Origin: Ruminococcus sp.
GTDB lineage: Bacteria > Bacillota > Clostridia > Oscillospirales > Ruminococcaceae
Length of the DNA: 6,746 nucleotides
Assembly: GCA_031262625.1 (NCBI GenBank)
Contig: JAISHJ010000119.1
Coordinates: forward strand, 1 to 6,746
Reading direction: 5' to 3'
The notes beneath the pieces are model-generated. The model had not been told where the DNA came from and did no database searches. It worked only from the letters and a program-made list of their open reading frames with translations. The translations under genes were made by a program, and so were the position numbers. Shown here one piece after another: positions 1 to 6,524 of this stretch (positions within the stretch are counted from its first letter, which is position 1; every line of letters begins with the position of its first letter).

Positions 1-44
1 AAGCTTTTTATTAAAGACTAAAAACAAGAAAAAGTTTAAAGTCC

Positions 45-103
45 GGGAGGGGTGGGGGTTTGGGGGAGGGGAGGGGCGGGTCACCGCTCCTCCCCTCCCC
101 CAA
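45..103. repeat. G/C-rich hairpin island downstream of the chemoreceptor gene
   Basis: Arms 60-79 and 84-103 are complementary over 20 bp with one non-Watson-Crick position (G75 opposite T88) and a 4-base loop. A further G-rich run (45-58) precedes the left arm, so the plus strand carries at least five tracts of three or more G between 45 and 80. In the chemoreceptor transcript this would fold into a very stable hairpin. The next T-rich stretch in the direction of transcription (about 36 down to 17) lies some 25 bases past the stem, so it is not a textbook intrinsic terminator, although a termination or mRNA 3'-end protection role is plausible. The composition contrasts sharply with the surrounding moderate-GC DNA. 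Confidence 0.75.
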
Positions 104-111
104 CGTATCAT

Positions 112-146
112 CCCCGTACCCAGTTCCCCGTACCCAGTTCCCAGTA
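112..146 (-). repeat. Five tandem 7-bp units (consensus TACGGGG/AACTGGG)
   Basis: Read on the minus strand, five heptamers follow one another without gaps: TACTGGG, AACTGGG, TACGGGG, AACTGGG, TACGGGG. The array begins one base after the chemoreceptor stop codon (148-150), so it lies in the 3' untranslated part of that mRNA. Each unit ends in three or four G, so the RNA has five G-tracts with loops of 3-4 bases, a pattern compatible with a G-quadruplex. Period-7 repeats of similar look are known in other bacteria, notably as short tandemly repeated repetitive sequences of cyanobacteria. No link to those is claimed. Confidence 0.85.
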
Positions 147-147
147 T

Positions 148-1827
148 CTATACGCGGAAGACAGCGATAATATCGTGGAGGTTACGGGATTGAGCGGAGA
201 GTTCCTCGGAGGAGGCGGCGGTTTCCTCGGTGATGGCGCTGTTGCGCTGGATGACTTCGGAGACTTGGGAGATACCGATATTGATTTGTTCGATGGAGAG
301 GTTTTGCTCTTCGGAGGAGGTGGCGATACTTTCAAAGATTTGGGTAGCATCATTGACGCCTTTGACGATACCGGAGAGGGACTCGGCGGTTTCGCCGGCG
401 ATTTTCGCGCCGAGCTCGGCTTTTTTCATGCTGTTTTCGATGAGGGAGGAAGTTTCTTTTGCGGCGGCGGCGGACTTGGAAGCGAGGTTACGAACTTCGT
501 CTGCTACTACTGCGAAGCCTTTACCTGCTTCACCTGCGCGGGCTGCTTCGACAGCGGCGTTGAGTGCTAAGATATTTGTTTGGAAGGCGATGTCGTCGAT
601 AACCTTGATAACTTTGCTTATATCTTGAGAAGCGAGGTTAATTTCGTCAACGGCTTTAGTCATTTCAGTCATTTGATCGTTGCCTTTTTCTGCGCTGACT
701 TTGATACCTTCGGAGATATCGGCAGCTTGGCGGGACATTATGCTGTTGGATTTGGTTTTTTCGGCAACGTCGGCGATAGAAGCGGAGAGTTCCTCGATAG
801 AAGCGGCCTGTTCGGTAGTACCTTCTGCCATAGTTTGAGAAGCTTCTGCGAGTTGGAGAGTACTTGTGTTGACTTCGGTTGTTGTAGTTTGGATAGTTTT
901 AATGAGCGCGGAAAGTTCGGCTGACATTTTGTTGATGGAATTTGCGACGGTATCTTTGTCGGAGAGGGGTTTAAGCTTAACGGTAAGGTCTTTATCTGCG
1001 ACCTTAGCGAGTTCTTCCATGTATCCTATTATAGTATCCATGAAGTGAGCGAAATTACCGATACTTTCGGCAATTTCATCTTTTCCGGAAGCGTAGGATT
1101 TTGTAACTGCGATTTCTTCGGGAGTGAAGGACAGATTACCGGTAGTACCTGCCTGAATAGCGACTTTATTGAGGTTTTTGATGGGGTCGGCGATTGATTT
1201 TGCGGTAGAAACAGCTATTCCGAGAGCGACGGCAACAGCAAGTATAATTACGCAAATCTGAATAATTGTAGCGATTAAAGTAGTTCTGTCTGCGGTAGCA
1301 TCAAGGTCTTTCGCAATCTGTACATTATAAGCGGCAACGTCTTCAACTGCCTTAACAACGGCATCCGATTCAGACATATGTTCGTTAATGATAGCGTAAA
1401 CGGATTCTGAGTCACCTGTATCAGCGGCTGCTTTTACCTTATCAAAAATTGAGCTGTAGCTTTCGTAGTTTTTCTCGAAAGTGTTAAATGCGGTTTCGGC
1501 ATCCCAGTCTGTAACTGTACTTTCGTATGTAGCGATAGCATCTTCGATGTCTTGCTGATATGATTTAATATTATTGTAAGAATCGTTTACAGCGGCGGCA
1601 TCGCCTGAGTCGCGGGCGATACGGAGGAGGTTAACGCGAATATTGTTAAATCTTCCGCGCATTACGGAGACTGCGTTTATAGCAATAACAGGTTCGTCAT
1701 ACATTAAGGAAGCTGAATTTGAAATAACAGATGAAGCAACTATTCCGACAATACCGATGACGAGTGAGAAGGCGGCAACAATGAGAAACGAGACGATCAA
1801 CTTCGGCGTAATTTTAAGGTTTTTCAT
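148..1827 (-). CDS. Methyl-accepting chemotaxis protein (transmembrane chemoreceptor)
   Basis: This 559-residue protein should sense a ligand outside the cell and signal through CheW/CheA to the flagellar motor. An N-terminal membrane segment (about 9-32) is followed by an extracytoplasmic, mostly helical ligand domain (about 33-183) of the four-helix-bundle kind, a second membrane segment (about 184-208) and a HAMP-like region (about 209-310) longer than a single HAMP. The cytoplasmic signalling domain has its conserved hairpin tip at 411-448 (DDIAFQTNILALNAAVEAAR, then GEAGKGFAVVADEVRNLA), flanked by Glu/Gln/Ala/Ser-rich methylation helices (about 338-350 and 533-545). There is no C-terminal CheR-binding pentapeptide; it ends in AVFRV. 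I chose the ATG at 1825-1827 because it directly precedes a typical MCP N-terminus (MKNLKITPKLIVSF). A TTG at 1896 would add 23 residues of unlikely sequence. The ATG lacks a nearby Shine-Dalgarno; the strong one is at 1873-1879. The family is certain, the ligand unknown. Confidence 0.97.
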   Translation of the reverse strand: MKNLKITPKLIVSFLIVAAFSLVIGIVGIVASSVISNSASLMYDEPVIAINAVSVMRGRFNNIRVNLLRIARDSGDAAAVNDSYNNIKSYQQDIEDAIATYESTVTDWDAETAFNTFEKNYESYSSIFDKVKAAADTGDSESVYAIINEHMSESDAVVKAVEDVAAYNVQIAKDLDATADRTTLIATIIQICVIILAVAVALGIAVSTAKSIADPIKNLNKVAIQAGTTGNLSFTPEEIAVTKSYASGKDEIAESIGNFAHFMDTIIGYMEELAKVADKDLTVKLKPLSDKDTVANSINKMSAELSALIKTIQTTTTEVNTSTLQLAEASQTMAEGTTEQAASIEELSASIADVAEKTKSNSIMSRQAADISEGIKVSAEKGNDQMTEMTKAVDEINLASQDISKVIKVIDDIAFQTNILALNAAVEAARAGEAGKGFAVVADEVRNLASKSAAAAKETSSLIENSMKKAELGAKIAGETAESLSGIVKGVNDATQIFESIATSSEEQNLSIEQINIGISQVSEVIQRNSAITEETAASSEELSAQSRNLHDIIAVFRV

Positions 1828-2026
1828 AAAAGATACTTGCTCATAAGAACGTAAAAAAACGCGGTTATGGCACCCTCCTAAAGTAATAATACACAACGCG
1901 CAAAATCATTGCGCTATTGCAACGACGGTTAGGTTATTCAACATGAAAATCAGTAAAATAAGGAGATGTTAAAAGCTGTTAACTGCGGCATAACAACTTT
2001 ATTCACCATTGAACAAACACTCCGCC
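1828..2026 (-). promoter_or_regulatory. Long structured 5' leader of the chemoreceptor mRNA
   Basis: From the promoter's expected start near 2026 to the ATG is about 200 nt without a gene. It holds a perfect 6-bp hairpin (GCGCAA at 1914-1909, TTGCGC at 1903-1898, loop TGATT), a weaker GTTAA/TTAAC hairpin near 1970-1983, and a CTCCT at 1961-1965 complementary to the AGGAG inside the Shine-Dalgarno at 1873-1879. Chemoreceptor genes of Clostridia are often controlled by c-di-GMP riboswitches, but I do not find the conserved class I core here and cannot assign a known riboswitch. Regulation by RNA structure is an inference. Confidence 0.5.
1873..1879 (-). promoter_or_regulatory. Displaced Shine-Dalgarno AGGAGGG of the chemoreceptor gene
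   Basis: AGGAGGG is a near-perfect ribosome binding site, but no ATG, GTG or TTG lies 5-12 bases behind it that opens a usable frame (the GTG overlapping it runs into TAA after two codons). The chemoreceptor ATG is 45 bases further on. A possible hairpin between them pairs GCCATAA (1871-1865) with TTATG (1846-1842) plus GC (1840-1839), with one bulged A. If folded out, it would leave about 12 nt between this site and the ATG. Confidence 0.5.
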
Positions 2027-2032
2027 ATCAAT

Positions 2033-2061
2033 ATTATAACTAATCGTCAAACTTTTGTCAA
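2033..2061 (-). promoter_or_regulatory. Consensus sigma-A promoter of the chemoreceptor gene
   Basis: On the minus strand TTGACA (2061-2056) and TATAAT (2038-2033) are both perfect and separated by 17 bp. Transcription should begin near 2026. This points to housekeeping sigma control rather than a dedicated motility sigma factor (no sigma-D-type motif was seen). Confidence 0.85.
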
Positions 2062-2152
2062 TAGTTTTAAGCAAATTTTAAAACATTTTTTATTATATTG
2101 CCATTTTATATAGACTATGGTTTTCAAATTTACTATTTTTTATAGATGTTGA

Positions 2153-2210
2153 CTAAGCTTAACAGTTTATTAATAAAGAGCAGCAAGCAAAAATTACGGT
2201 TAAGCTTTAG
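2153..2210. repeat. Imperfect inverted repeat between the peptidase and chemoreceptor genes
   Basis: CTAAGCTTAAC (2153-2163) and GTTAAGCTTTAG (2199-2210) are complementary except for one extra A in the second arm. The 35-base interior contains a smaller palindrome, TTTATTAATAAA. The right arm touches the stop codon of the peptidase gene (2211-2213). No T-run follows the structure on the minus strand, so it is not a standard terminator. It might be an mRNA 3'-end structure or a mobile-element remnant. Confidence 0.55.
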
Positions 2211-2717
2211 TTATTTTAAGAATGAGGGGTTATATTCCGGTGTCTTTAGGTCGTAGCCTTGTCGGGTAAGATTTGAGACTTTTAGGGCGATGAGATTGGC
2301 GTCAATTCCCATCATTTTCGAGACGGTAAATATATCCATACCGTCAAAGATATATTCAAGGAGTGTGGGGGTATCTATTAATAGTTCTGCGGCGAAAATA
2401 TTCGCTTCATACTCCGGGCGGCAATCCATCTTATACAGCGAATATTCACAAAGCCCCTTTGTTTTGGCAAGTTCGCGGTGAAGCCTGTCGTGACCGAGTT
2501 CGTGGGCGGCTACAAGCCGCTTTGTTCTTTCGTCAAGATTATCGTTAATTATAATAAACCTTTTCTGTAAAATATTAAAATACATACCCTTAAGCTTCGT
2601 AAAATCCGAAGAATATCCGATATGCACGCCTAAAACATCGGCAAGTTCAAACGGGTTGCGCGTTTTATATCTGTCTGCTAAGCGGTTTGCCTTAACGATA
2701 ATCATGTCCTGTTCCAA
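2211..2717 (-). CDS. ImmA/IrrE-family zinc metallopeptidase
   Basis: This 168-residue soluble protein has the zinc-protease motif HELGH at 72-76 in the context RLVAAHELGHDRLH. A downstream acidic segment, EYEANIFAAELL (102-113), supplies the likely third metal ligand (Glu102 or Glu104). Both are characteristic of the ImmA/IrrE (DUF955) family, whose best-known member cleaves the phage/ICE repressor ImmR. The start is the TTG at 2715-2717: a GGAGGT (2724-2729) lies 6 bases upstream, whereas the next ATG, four codons in, is 18 bases away. The usual XRE-type repressor partner is not encoded beside it; its neighbours are a toxin-antitoxin operon upstream, separated by a terminator, and a chemoreceptor gene downstream. 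It is therefore a solitary member, and its substrate is unknown. Family call firm, role open. Confidence 0.92.
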   Translation of the reverse strand: MEQDMIIVKANRLADRYKTRNPFELADVLGVHIGYSSDFTKLKGMYFNILQKRFIIINDNLDERTKRLVAAHELGHDRLHRELAKTKGLCEYSLYKMDCRPEYEANIFAAELLIDTPTLLEYIFDGMDIFTVSKMMGIDANLIALKVSNLTRQGYDLKTPEYNPSFLK

Positions 2718-2723
2718 TTTGAC

Positions 2724-2729
2724 ACCTCC
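2724..2729 (-). promoter_or_regulatory. Shine-Dalgarno GGAGGT that fixes the TTG start of the peptidase gene
   Basis: GGAGGT lies 6 bases before TTG (2715-2717), an ideal distance. The first in-frame ATG lies 18 bases from it, so TTG is the better start. Confidence 0.75.
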
Positions 2730-2754
2730 GGAAAACGAAACTTATGTTCTTTTT

Positions 2755-2783
2755 ATTATAGCACATATGTTTTTGTTTGTCAA
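2755..2783 (-). promoter_or_regulatory. Consensus sigma-A promoter of the ImmA/IrrE-like gene
   Basis: TTGACA (2783-2778) and TATAAT (2760-2755) are perfect, with a 17-bp spacer. Transcription should start near 2748, giving a leader of about 30 nt. The gene is thus expressed independently of the toxin-antitoxin operon whose terminator lies just upstream. Confidence 0.85.
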
Positions 2784-2810
2784 GGAGTTTTTAAATATAA
2801 TATTTAGGGA

Positions 2811-2853
2811 AAAATAAAACCTTTTCGCTGAAAATCAAGCCGCGAAAAGGTTT
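2811..2853 (-). terminator. Intrinsic terminator of the toxin-antitoxin operon
   Basis: On the minus strand AAACCTTTTCGC (2853-2842) pairs perfectly with GCGAAAAGGTTT (2828-2817) around a 13-base loop, and TTATTTTT follows. The stem begins inside the toxin stop codon. Flanking A and T runs also make it plausible as a terminator in the other direction. Confidence 0.9.
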
Positions 2854-3121
2854 ATTTATCTTCGTAATGCTCTTTGCAAGAAGCAATTTCGAGTTCGCCG
2901 TCTCTCATACGATAAACAATACGATTACCGCCGTCAATATGTCTGCTCCACCAACCGGACTTATCTCCTTTCAGAGGTTCGGGGTGTCCTATGCCGTTGT
3001 CAACGCCGTTTCTCATAATGTCTTTTATAAGTTCATTGATCTTCTTTATTTTTTTGCGATCTTCTGTTATCCAATATAAGAAATTTTCCCAACCTTCATC
3101 TGTAAAAGCATACTTCCCCAT
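2852..3121 (-). CDS. yoeB: YoeB-family mRNA interferase toxin
   Basis: This 89-residue protein aligns along its length with E. coli YoeB, a RelE-fold ribosome-dependent mRNA endonuclease. Shared stretches include KKINELIKDI (26-35), PEPLKGDKSGWWSRHI (47-62) and RIVYRM (67-72). By my alignment to E. coli YoeB from memory, the functional residues Glu46, Arg65, His83 and Tyr84 correspond to Glu48, Arg67, His85 and Tyr86 here, so the active site looks intact. The C-terminus extends three residues past the usual HY end. Its ATG (3119-3121) shares one base with the antitoxin stop codon (TAATG), a sign of translational coupling. A GAGG (3132-3135) 10 bases upstream, inside the antitoxin gene, can serve as ribosome binding site. 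Expression is expected to be repressed by the toxin-antitoxin complex, as in the family. Confidence 0.95.
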   Translation of the reverse strand: MGKYAFTDEGWENFLYWITEDRKKIKKINELIKDIMRNGVDNGIGHPEPLKGDKSGWWSRHIDGGNRIVYRMRDGELEIASCKEHYEDK

Positions 3122-3351
3122 TACTCATACGCCTCAAGTTCGTCCATCGTTTTATACACAGGTTTTGTTACGCCTTTTTCATAGTCGCTTATAACTTTTG
3201 ATAGATGCATTTGGTTTTCATCAGACCAAAAATGGTCAATTCGGCTATTAATATTACGTTCACGTGCTATTTTCCATATTGACTGAAGGACTGTAAAAAC
3301 ATCATCGGGCATTATATCTACATCATTTTTAAAACTTTCTCTTGTTGACAT
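3121..3351 (-). CDS. Putative antitoxin partner of the YoeB-family toxin
   Basis: This 76-residue acidic protein is encoded directly upstream of the toxin and overlaps it by one base. Position, size and coupling make it the antitoxin. It does not look like classical YefM: I do not see the N-terminal Phd/YefM DNA-binding segment (the RxNLxxYLDxV type). Instead it has a helical N-terminal part (MPDDVFTVLQSIWKIARERN, 14-33), a central FWSDENQMHLSKVISDYEKG (41-60) and a charged tail KTMDELEAYE (67-76) that could wrap the toxin. The ATG at 3349-3351 has an AAAGGG (3361-3366) 9 bases upstream. The promoter at 3379-3407 overlaps a small inverted repeat (TGATA 3372-3376, TATCA 3383-3387) that could be an operator. 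I do not recognise a named antitoxin family, so the role rests mainly on context. Confidence 0.8.
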   Translation of the reverse strand: MSTRESFKNDVDIMPDDVFTVLQSIWKIARERNINSRIDHFWSDENQMHLSKVISDYEKGVTKPVYKTMDELEAYE

Positions 3352-3378
3352 ACCAACACACCCTTTCGTTATGATAAT

Positions 3379-3407
3379 ATTATATCAAAAAAACTCCCGT
3401 TTGTCAA
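3379..3407 (-). promoter_or_regulatory. Consensus promoter of the toxin-antitoxin operon
   Basis: TTGACA (3407-3402), a 17-bp spacer and TATAAT (3384-3379) are all consensus. TGATA/TATCA half-sites (3372-3376 and 3383-3387) straddle the -10 box and could bind the autorepressor, though in such AT-rich DNA this may be chance. The IS target duplication starts only 8 bp upstream of the -35 box. Confidence 0.85.
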
Positions 3408-3414
3408 GCAATTA

Positions 3415-3422
3415 TTACATTT
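3415..3422. repeat. Left target-site duplication TTACATTT
   Basis: This copy is identical to 4472-4479 and abuts the left inverted repeat. The literal repeat is 10 bp (ATTACATTTT at 3414-3423 and 4471-4480), because the outermost base at each end can be assigned either to the element or to the target. The 8-bp reading keeps the ends symmetrical. Confidence 0.9.
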
Positions 3423-3447
3423 TGTGCGTATCCCATAAGCACAGGAA
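3423..3447 (+). repeat. Left terminal inverted repeat of the IS
   Basis: This 25-bp end is complementary to 4447-4471 with one mismatch. The transposase stop codon (3457-3459) lies 9 bases inside it. Confidence 0.92.
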
Positions 3448-3456
3448 TAAATTGAG

Positions 3457-4386
3457 CTAATTTTCGCTGTAGTAGCCAATCGGCGGAGTAGATAAAGCTG
3501 AATTTAACAACTTATCAAACATTAAATGCGGAATATAACGCCGATTAAATCTATAGCAAAATTCGTCAAGATAAAGTTGTAAGTCATCCGATTTTAACCC
3601 GTGAAATGTGCCGAGTACGAAAGCCTTTGCATTTGAAATAATTGTATGAAGCCACTTTAACTTGCTGTCTGCACTGTCAGCCGGTAAAACGTCATAATCG
3701 ACAAAATAGTCCTTAGTTATCTTCTGCGATTTATAGGATTTGAAACCGTCAGTGATGAGTTTAGATTTCTTTTCTATATGCTTTTCTGCAAACTGCTCGA
3801 TGGTCTTTGCCTTGAAATTATCTACGACTTGCATTTTTGCGTACAGCGGTTTACCGTCATCGGTTAAAGACACAGCAACAATAACCTTGCTCTTGTCTGT
3901 TCCTCTGCCGCGTTTAAGCGGTTCTGAATCGTTATTCTCTCTCCCTGTAAAGTAAGCTTCATCAACTGTCACAGTTCCGCAAAGCTTATATTTGGCGTTT
4001 GCTAACTGCATTGCTTCGCGCAGTCTGCGATTTATATACCACGCTGTTTTATAGGTAACCCCTATATGTCCTTGAAGCTCTTTTGCTGAAATTCCGGCTT
4101 TACTCGAAATGATTAGAAAAGCAGCCCAATACCACTTCCGTAAATCAAGTTTCGAGTTTTCAAATGCTGTGCCGAGAAGAATTGATGTATGTTTTTTGCA
4201 GTTTTTGCATTCCCAGACGTTGCGTGTTTTAATTCTATACCCCTCATTTTGCCCGCATTTCGGACAAACAAAATTCATTTGAACTCTACGTTCCCACAAA
4301 TCATCAGAACATATTTCTTCTGTCGCATACTTTTCGCTAAACTCAATTAAACTCATTCTTTTTGGAATTATTTCACCTTTTTGCAT
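3457..4386 (-). CDS. IS1595-family transposase
   Basis: The 309-residue protein catalyses movement of the surrounding element. It has an N-terminal zinc ribbon (CPKC at 41-44 and CKNC at 60-63), then the family-typical stretch KHTSILLGTAFENSKLDLRK with WYWAAFLI. A helix-turn-helix-like segment (about 98-125) precedes the catalytic core: first Asp at 142 (VDEAYFTG), second Asp at 213 (LITDGFKSY), a block with HTIISNAKAFVLGTFHGL (247-264) and a probable final acidic residue, Glu275, in LYLDEFCYRFNRR. The third catalytic position varies within this family, so its assignment is tentative. I chose the ATG at 4384-4386, preceded by AGGTG at 5 bases. The longer frame from the TTG at 4422 lies upstream of the likely transcription start and overlaps the promoter, so it is improbable. 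A 10-bp palindrome covers the region from the -10 box to the start codon. No frameshift or truncation is seen. Confidence 0.95.
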   Translation of the reverse strand: MQKGEIIPKRMSLIEFSEKYATEEICSDDLWERRVQMNFVCPKCGQNEGYRIKTRNVWECKNCKKHTSILLGTAFENSKLDLRKWYWAAFLIISSKAGISAKELQGHIGVTYKTAWYINRRLREAMQLANAKYKLCGTVTVDEAYFTGRENNDSEPLKRGRGTDKSKVIVAVSLTDDGKPLYAKMQVVDNFKAKTIEQFAEKHIEKKSKLITDGFKSYKSQKITKDYFVDYDVLPADSADSKLKWLHTIISNAKAFVLGTFHGLKSDDLQLYLDEFCYRFNRRYIPHLMFDKLLNSALSTPPIGYYSEN

Positions 4387-4413
4387 AATAGCACCTACCT
4401 TTAGTGCTATTAT
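4385..4413 (-). promoter_or_regulatory. Perfect 10-bp inverted repeat spanning the transposase start region
   Basis: ATAATAGCAC (4413-4404) and GTGCTATTAT (4394-4385) are perfectly complementary around the 9-base loop TAAAGGTAG. The first arm includes most of the -10 box, the second arm includes the AT of the ATG, and the Shine-Dalgarno lies in the loop and second arm. Only RNA that starts upstream of 4413 can form the full hairpin. The element's own transcript, starting near 4402, lacks most of the first arm. Confidence 0.8.
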
Positions 4414-4438
4414 AACATACAAACCCTTACTATGTCAA
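4409..4438 (-). promoter_or_regulatory. Transposase promoter
   Basis: TTGACA (4438-4433) and TATAAT (4414-4409) are perfect with an 18-bp spacer. It lies just inside the right inverted repeat, so the element carries its own promoter. Transcription should start near 4402, leaving a leader of about 16 nt. Confidence 0.82.
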
Positions 4439-4446
4439 GTTTTGCG

Positions 4447-4471
4447 TTCCTGTGCATATGGGATACGCACA
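4447..4471 (-). repeat. Right terminal inverted repeat of the IS
   Basis: This 25-bp end is complementary to 3423-3447 with one mismatch (4456). It lies about 90 bp upstream of the catalase start codon. Confidence 0.92.
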
Positions 4472-4479
4472 TTACATTT
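4472..4479. repeat. Right target-site duplication TTACATTT
   Basis: Identical to 3415-3422 and directly outside the right inverted repeat. Confidence 0.9.
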
Positions 4480-4490
4480 TACTTTCACCA

Positions 4491-4550
4491 TTGTTATATT
4501 CCCCAAATTTCAGGGTATATTATAGACATATATTTTCCTGAAAAGAGGAG
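4491..4550 (+). promoter_or_regulatory. Probable catalase promoter region and ribosome binding site
   Basis: TTGTTA (4491-4496) and TATATT (4516-4521) form a weak promoter with a long 19-bp spacer. This is much poorer than the other promoters here and suggests activator or alternative-sigma dependence, or a promoter damaged by the nearby IS. The ribosome binding site AGAGGAG (4544-4550) is strong, 9 bases before the ATG. I see no convincing PerR box. Confidence 0.35.
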
Positions 4551-4559
4551 ATTTACGGA

Positions 4560-6089
4560 ATGGATAAAAAGCTTTTAACAAACGAAGTCGGCGCACCGGT
4601 TGCCGATAACGAAAATTCCTTAACTGTCGGTGAAAGAGGTCCTGTCGCCATGCAGGATGTGTGGCTTATGGAAAAGCACGCACATTTTAACCGCGAGGTT
4701 ATCCCCGAGCGGCGTATGCACGCGAAAGGCTGGGGTGCATACGGGAAATTTACAACAACGCACGACATTACAAAATATACAAAGGCGATACCTTTCTCAA
4801 AAATCGGCAAGGAGACCGAGGTTTTCGTCCGCTTCTCCGAAGTAGCGGCAGAACGCGGCGGAGCAGATGCTGAACGTGATATTCGCGGATTCGCCTGTAA
4901 ATTTTACACCGAAGAAGGCAACTGGGACCTTGTTGGTAACAACACACCTGTTTTCTTTCTCCGTGATGCACAGAATTTTCCGGGGCTCAATCGTGCTATT
5001 AAGCGTGACCCGCAAACACACCTTCGTTCTGCACAGAATAACTGGGATTTTTGGACCTGTCTCCCGGAATCATTCCATCAGCGCACCATAACCATGTCCG
5101 ACCGAGGTATTCCTGCAAGCTTCCGGCATATGCACGTTTACGGCGAGCACACCTTTAGTTTTTACAATGCGAAAAATGAGCGGGTATGGTGTAAATTCCA
5201 TTTTGCCACAAAGCAAGGTATAGTTAATCTGACTGATGATGAAGCGGCGGAACTTATCGGGAAAGACCGCGAGTCTCACGGGCGCGATCTTTATGACGCC
5301 ATTACTCGGGGTGAATATCCTAAGTGGACTATGTTCGTTCAGATTATGACTGACGAACAGGCAAGAATGCATTACGAAAACCCCTTTGATGTGACGAAGA
5401 TTTGGAAGCATAAAGAATTTCCGCTTATTGAAGTGGGTGAACTTGAACTCAACCGCTGGCCGGAAAATTTCTTTGCGGAGGTGGAACAGTCTGCATTTAC
5501 CCCCGCCCATATTATCCCCGGAATAGGTTTTTCGCCCGACAAGCTTTTACAGGGCAGGCTATTTGCGTACGGGGATGCTGCGCGCTATCGTCTCGGCGTA
5601 AACCACAACCTTATTCCTGTTAATCAAGCTAAGCACGCGAAGGTGAACAGTTCCCACAGAGACGGTTCAATGAGAGTTGACGGAAACTATGGGGCGGCAA
5701 CTGCATATACTCCTAACAGCTACGAAACATGGGTAGACCAGCCGGAATTTTCCGAACCTCCTCTTAATATTGAAGGCGCGATGTGGCGGTATGACTTTAA
5801 GGATGACCCGACTGATGATTGTTTCCGTGCGGGCGGCGACCTTTACCGCCTTATGACTAAAGAACAGCAGTCTGCTCTAATCGGCAACACTATGCGTAAC
5901 ATGATGCCGGTCACCGAAAACATTAAGTATCGCCACGCCGCTCACTGTTACCTTGCTGACAAGGATTACGGCAGATGTATGGCGGAAGCTTTGATGCTTG
6001 ACTTTAACAAGGTTATAGAACTGTCGAAACTTTCACAGGCAGAGTTAATTAAGCAGACACCTCCGGGTAAACCGAGAATGGCGAGCTGA
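4560..6089 (+). CDS. katA: Monofunctional haem catalase
   Basis: This 509-residue enzyme converts hydrogen peroxide to water and oxygen in the cytoplasm. It is the length of a small-subunit (clade 3-like) catalase and has the key sites: distal His54 in ERRMHAKGWGAYG (50-62), distal Asn127 in DLVGNNTPVFF (123-133) and the proximal haem ligand Tyr337 in GRLFAYGDAARYRLG (332-346). These numbers coincide with those I recall for the Proteus mirabilis catalase. Variations include DAARYRLG where DTHRYRLG is common, and a diverged segment after the Asn motif (LRDAQNFPGLNRAIKRDP). No C-terminal flavodoxin-like domain is present. The start codon has AGAGGAG 9 bases upstream. The stop codon overlaps the ATG of the following membrane-protein gene by one base, so the two are co-translated. 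The IS right end lies 88 bp upstream. The symbol is a family label, not a proven orthology. Confidence 0.97.
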   Translation: MDKKLLTNEVGAPVADNENSLTVGERGPVAMQDVWLMEKHAHFNREVIPERRMHAKGWGAYGKFTTTHDITKYTKAIPFSKIGKETEVFVRFSEVAAERGGADAERDIRGFACKFYTEEGNWDLVGNNTPVFFLRDAQNFPGLNRAIKRDPQTHLRSAQNNWDFWTCLPESFHQRTITMSDRGIPASFRHMHVYGEHTFSFYNAKNERVWCKFHFATKQGIVNLTDDEAAELIGKDRESHGRDLYDAITRGEYPKWTMFVQIMTDEQARMHYENPFDVTKIWKHKEFPLIEVGELELNRWPENFFAEVEQSAFTPAHIIPGIGFSPDKLLQGRLFAYGDAARYRLGVNHNLIPVNQAKHAKVNSSHRDGSMRVDGNYGAATAYTPNSYETWVDQPEFSEPPLNIEGAMWRYDFKDDPTDDCFRAGGDLYRLMTKEQQSALIGNTMRNMMPVTENIKYRHAAHCYLADKDYGRCMAEALMLDFNKVIELSKLSQAELIKQTPPGKPRMAS

Positions 6090-6478
6090 TGAAAAAAATA
6101 ATCCTGCTTTTTTGCGGCTTTTTATGTTTAGCACTGGGTGCGTTAGGAACAGTAATACCGATATTCCCGACAACGCCGTTTGTGCTTATCGCGGCGGGAT
6201 GTTTTTCCGCAACTCCTGCGCTTTACGGAAGAATTTACAGAATTAAATTCTTCCGCGAATATCTTGACGCGTACAAAGAGGGAAAGCCGGTTAGGCTCGT
6301 GGTGCGTATAGCTTCAATAACTATCCTCTGGGCGGCACTTATTATCTCAATGATTACCGCGAAGGTTATGGCTATGTATATAGTCCTGCCTGTTGTAGGA
6401 TTTGCGGTAACAATTCATCTTCTTACTATCGGGCGGAAAAAGAAGGTTATACTGCCCGAAGCGGAAACAGCTGAATAA
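6089..6478 (+). CDS. DUF454/YbaN-family inner-membrane protein
   Basis: This 129-residue protein begins with a hydrophobic helix (about 4-22), followed by the family signature GTVIPIFPTTPFVLIAAGCFS (20-40), recognisable from E. coli YbaN and other DUF454 proteins. A short basic loop (about 48-72) precedes two more hydrophobic segments (about 73-90 and 93-112), and the tail is charged and cytosolic-looking (RKKK at 116-119). The molecular function of the family is not established to my knowledge. Its ATG shares one base with the catalase TGA (TGATG) and has no good ribosome binding site of its own, so translation should depend on reinitiation after catalase. That coupling suggests a link to peroxide or haem metabolism, which is an inference. 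A terminator follows. Confidence 0.9.
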   Translation: MKKIILLFCGFLCLALGALGTVIPIFPTTPFVLIAAGCFSATPALYGRIYRIKFFREYLDAYKEGKPVRLVVRIASITILWAALIISMITAKVMAMYIVLPVVGFAVTIHLLTIGRKKKVILPEAETAE

Positions 6479-6483
6479 ATTTA

Positions 6484-6512
6484 AACAGCATCCGAGATTT
6501 TCGGATGCTGTT
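6484..6512. terminator. Bidirectional terminator between convergent genes
   Basis: AACAGCATCCGA (6484-6495) and TCGGATGCTGTT (6501-6512) form a perfect 12-bp stem with a 5-base loop. On the minus strand it is followed by TTTAAATTTATT, so it best terminates the convergent gene at 6525. On the plus strand the tail is only TTAATTAT but should also help end the catalase operon. Confidence 0.85.
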
Positions 6513-6524
6513 AATTATCAGCAG

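Larger units (their letters stand above)
3423..4471 (-). mobile_element. Complete insertion sequence of the IS1595 type (1,049 bp)
   Basis: Terminal inverted repeats of 25 bp (3423-3447 and 4447-4471) match at all but one position (3438 versus 4456). Outermost bases read TGTGCGTATCCCATA on the left and the complement on the right. Outside them the 8-bp sequence TTACATTT occurs directly repeated (3415-3422 and 4472-4479), the duplication length I recall for IS1595-family elements. One transposase gene fills the element. Intact ends, a perfect target duplication and an open transposase frame indicate a recent, probably still active copy. Confidence 0.95.
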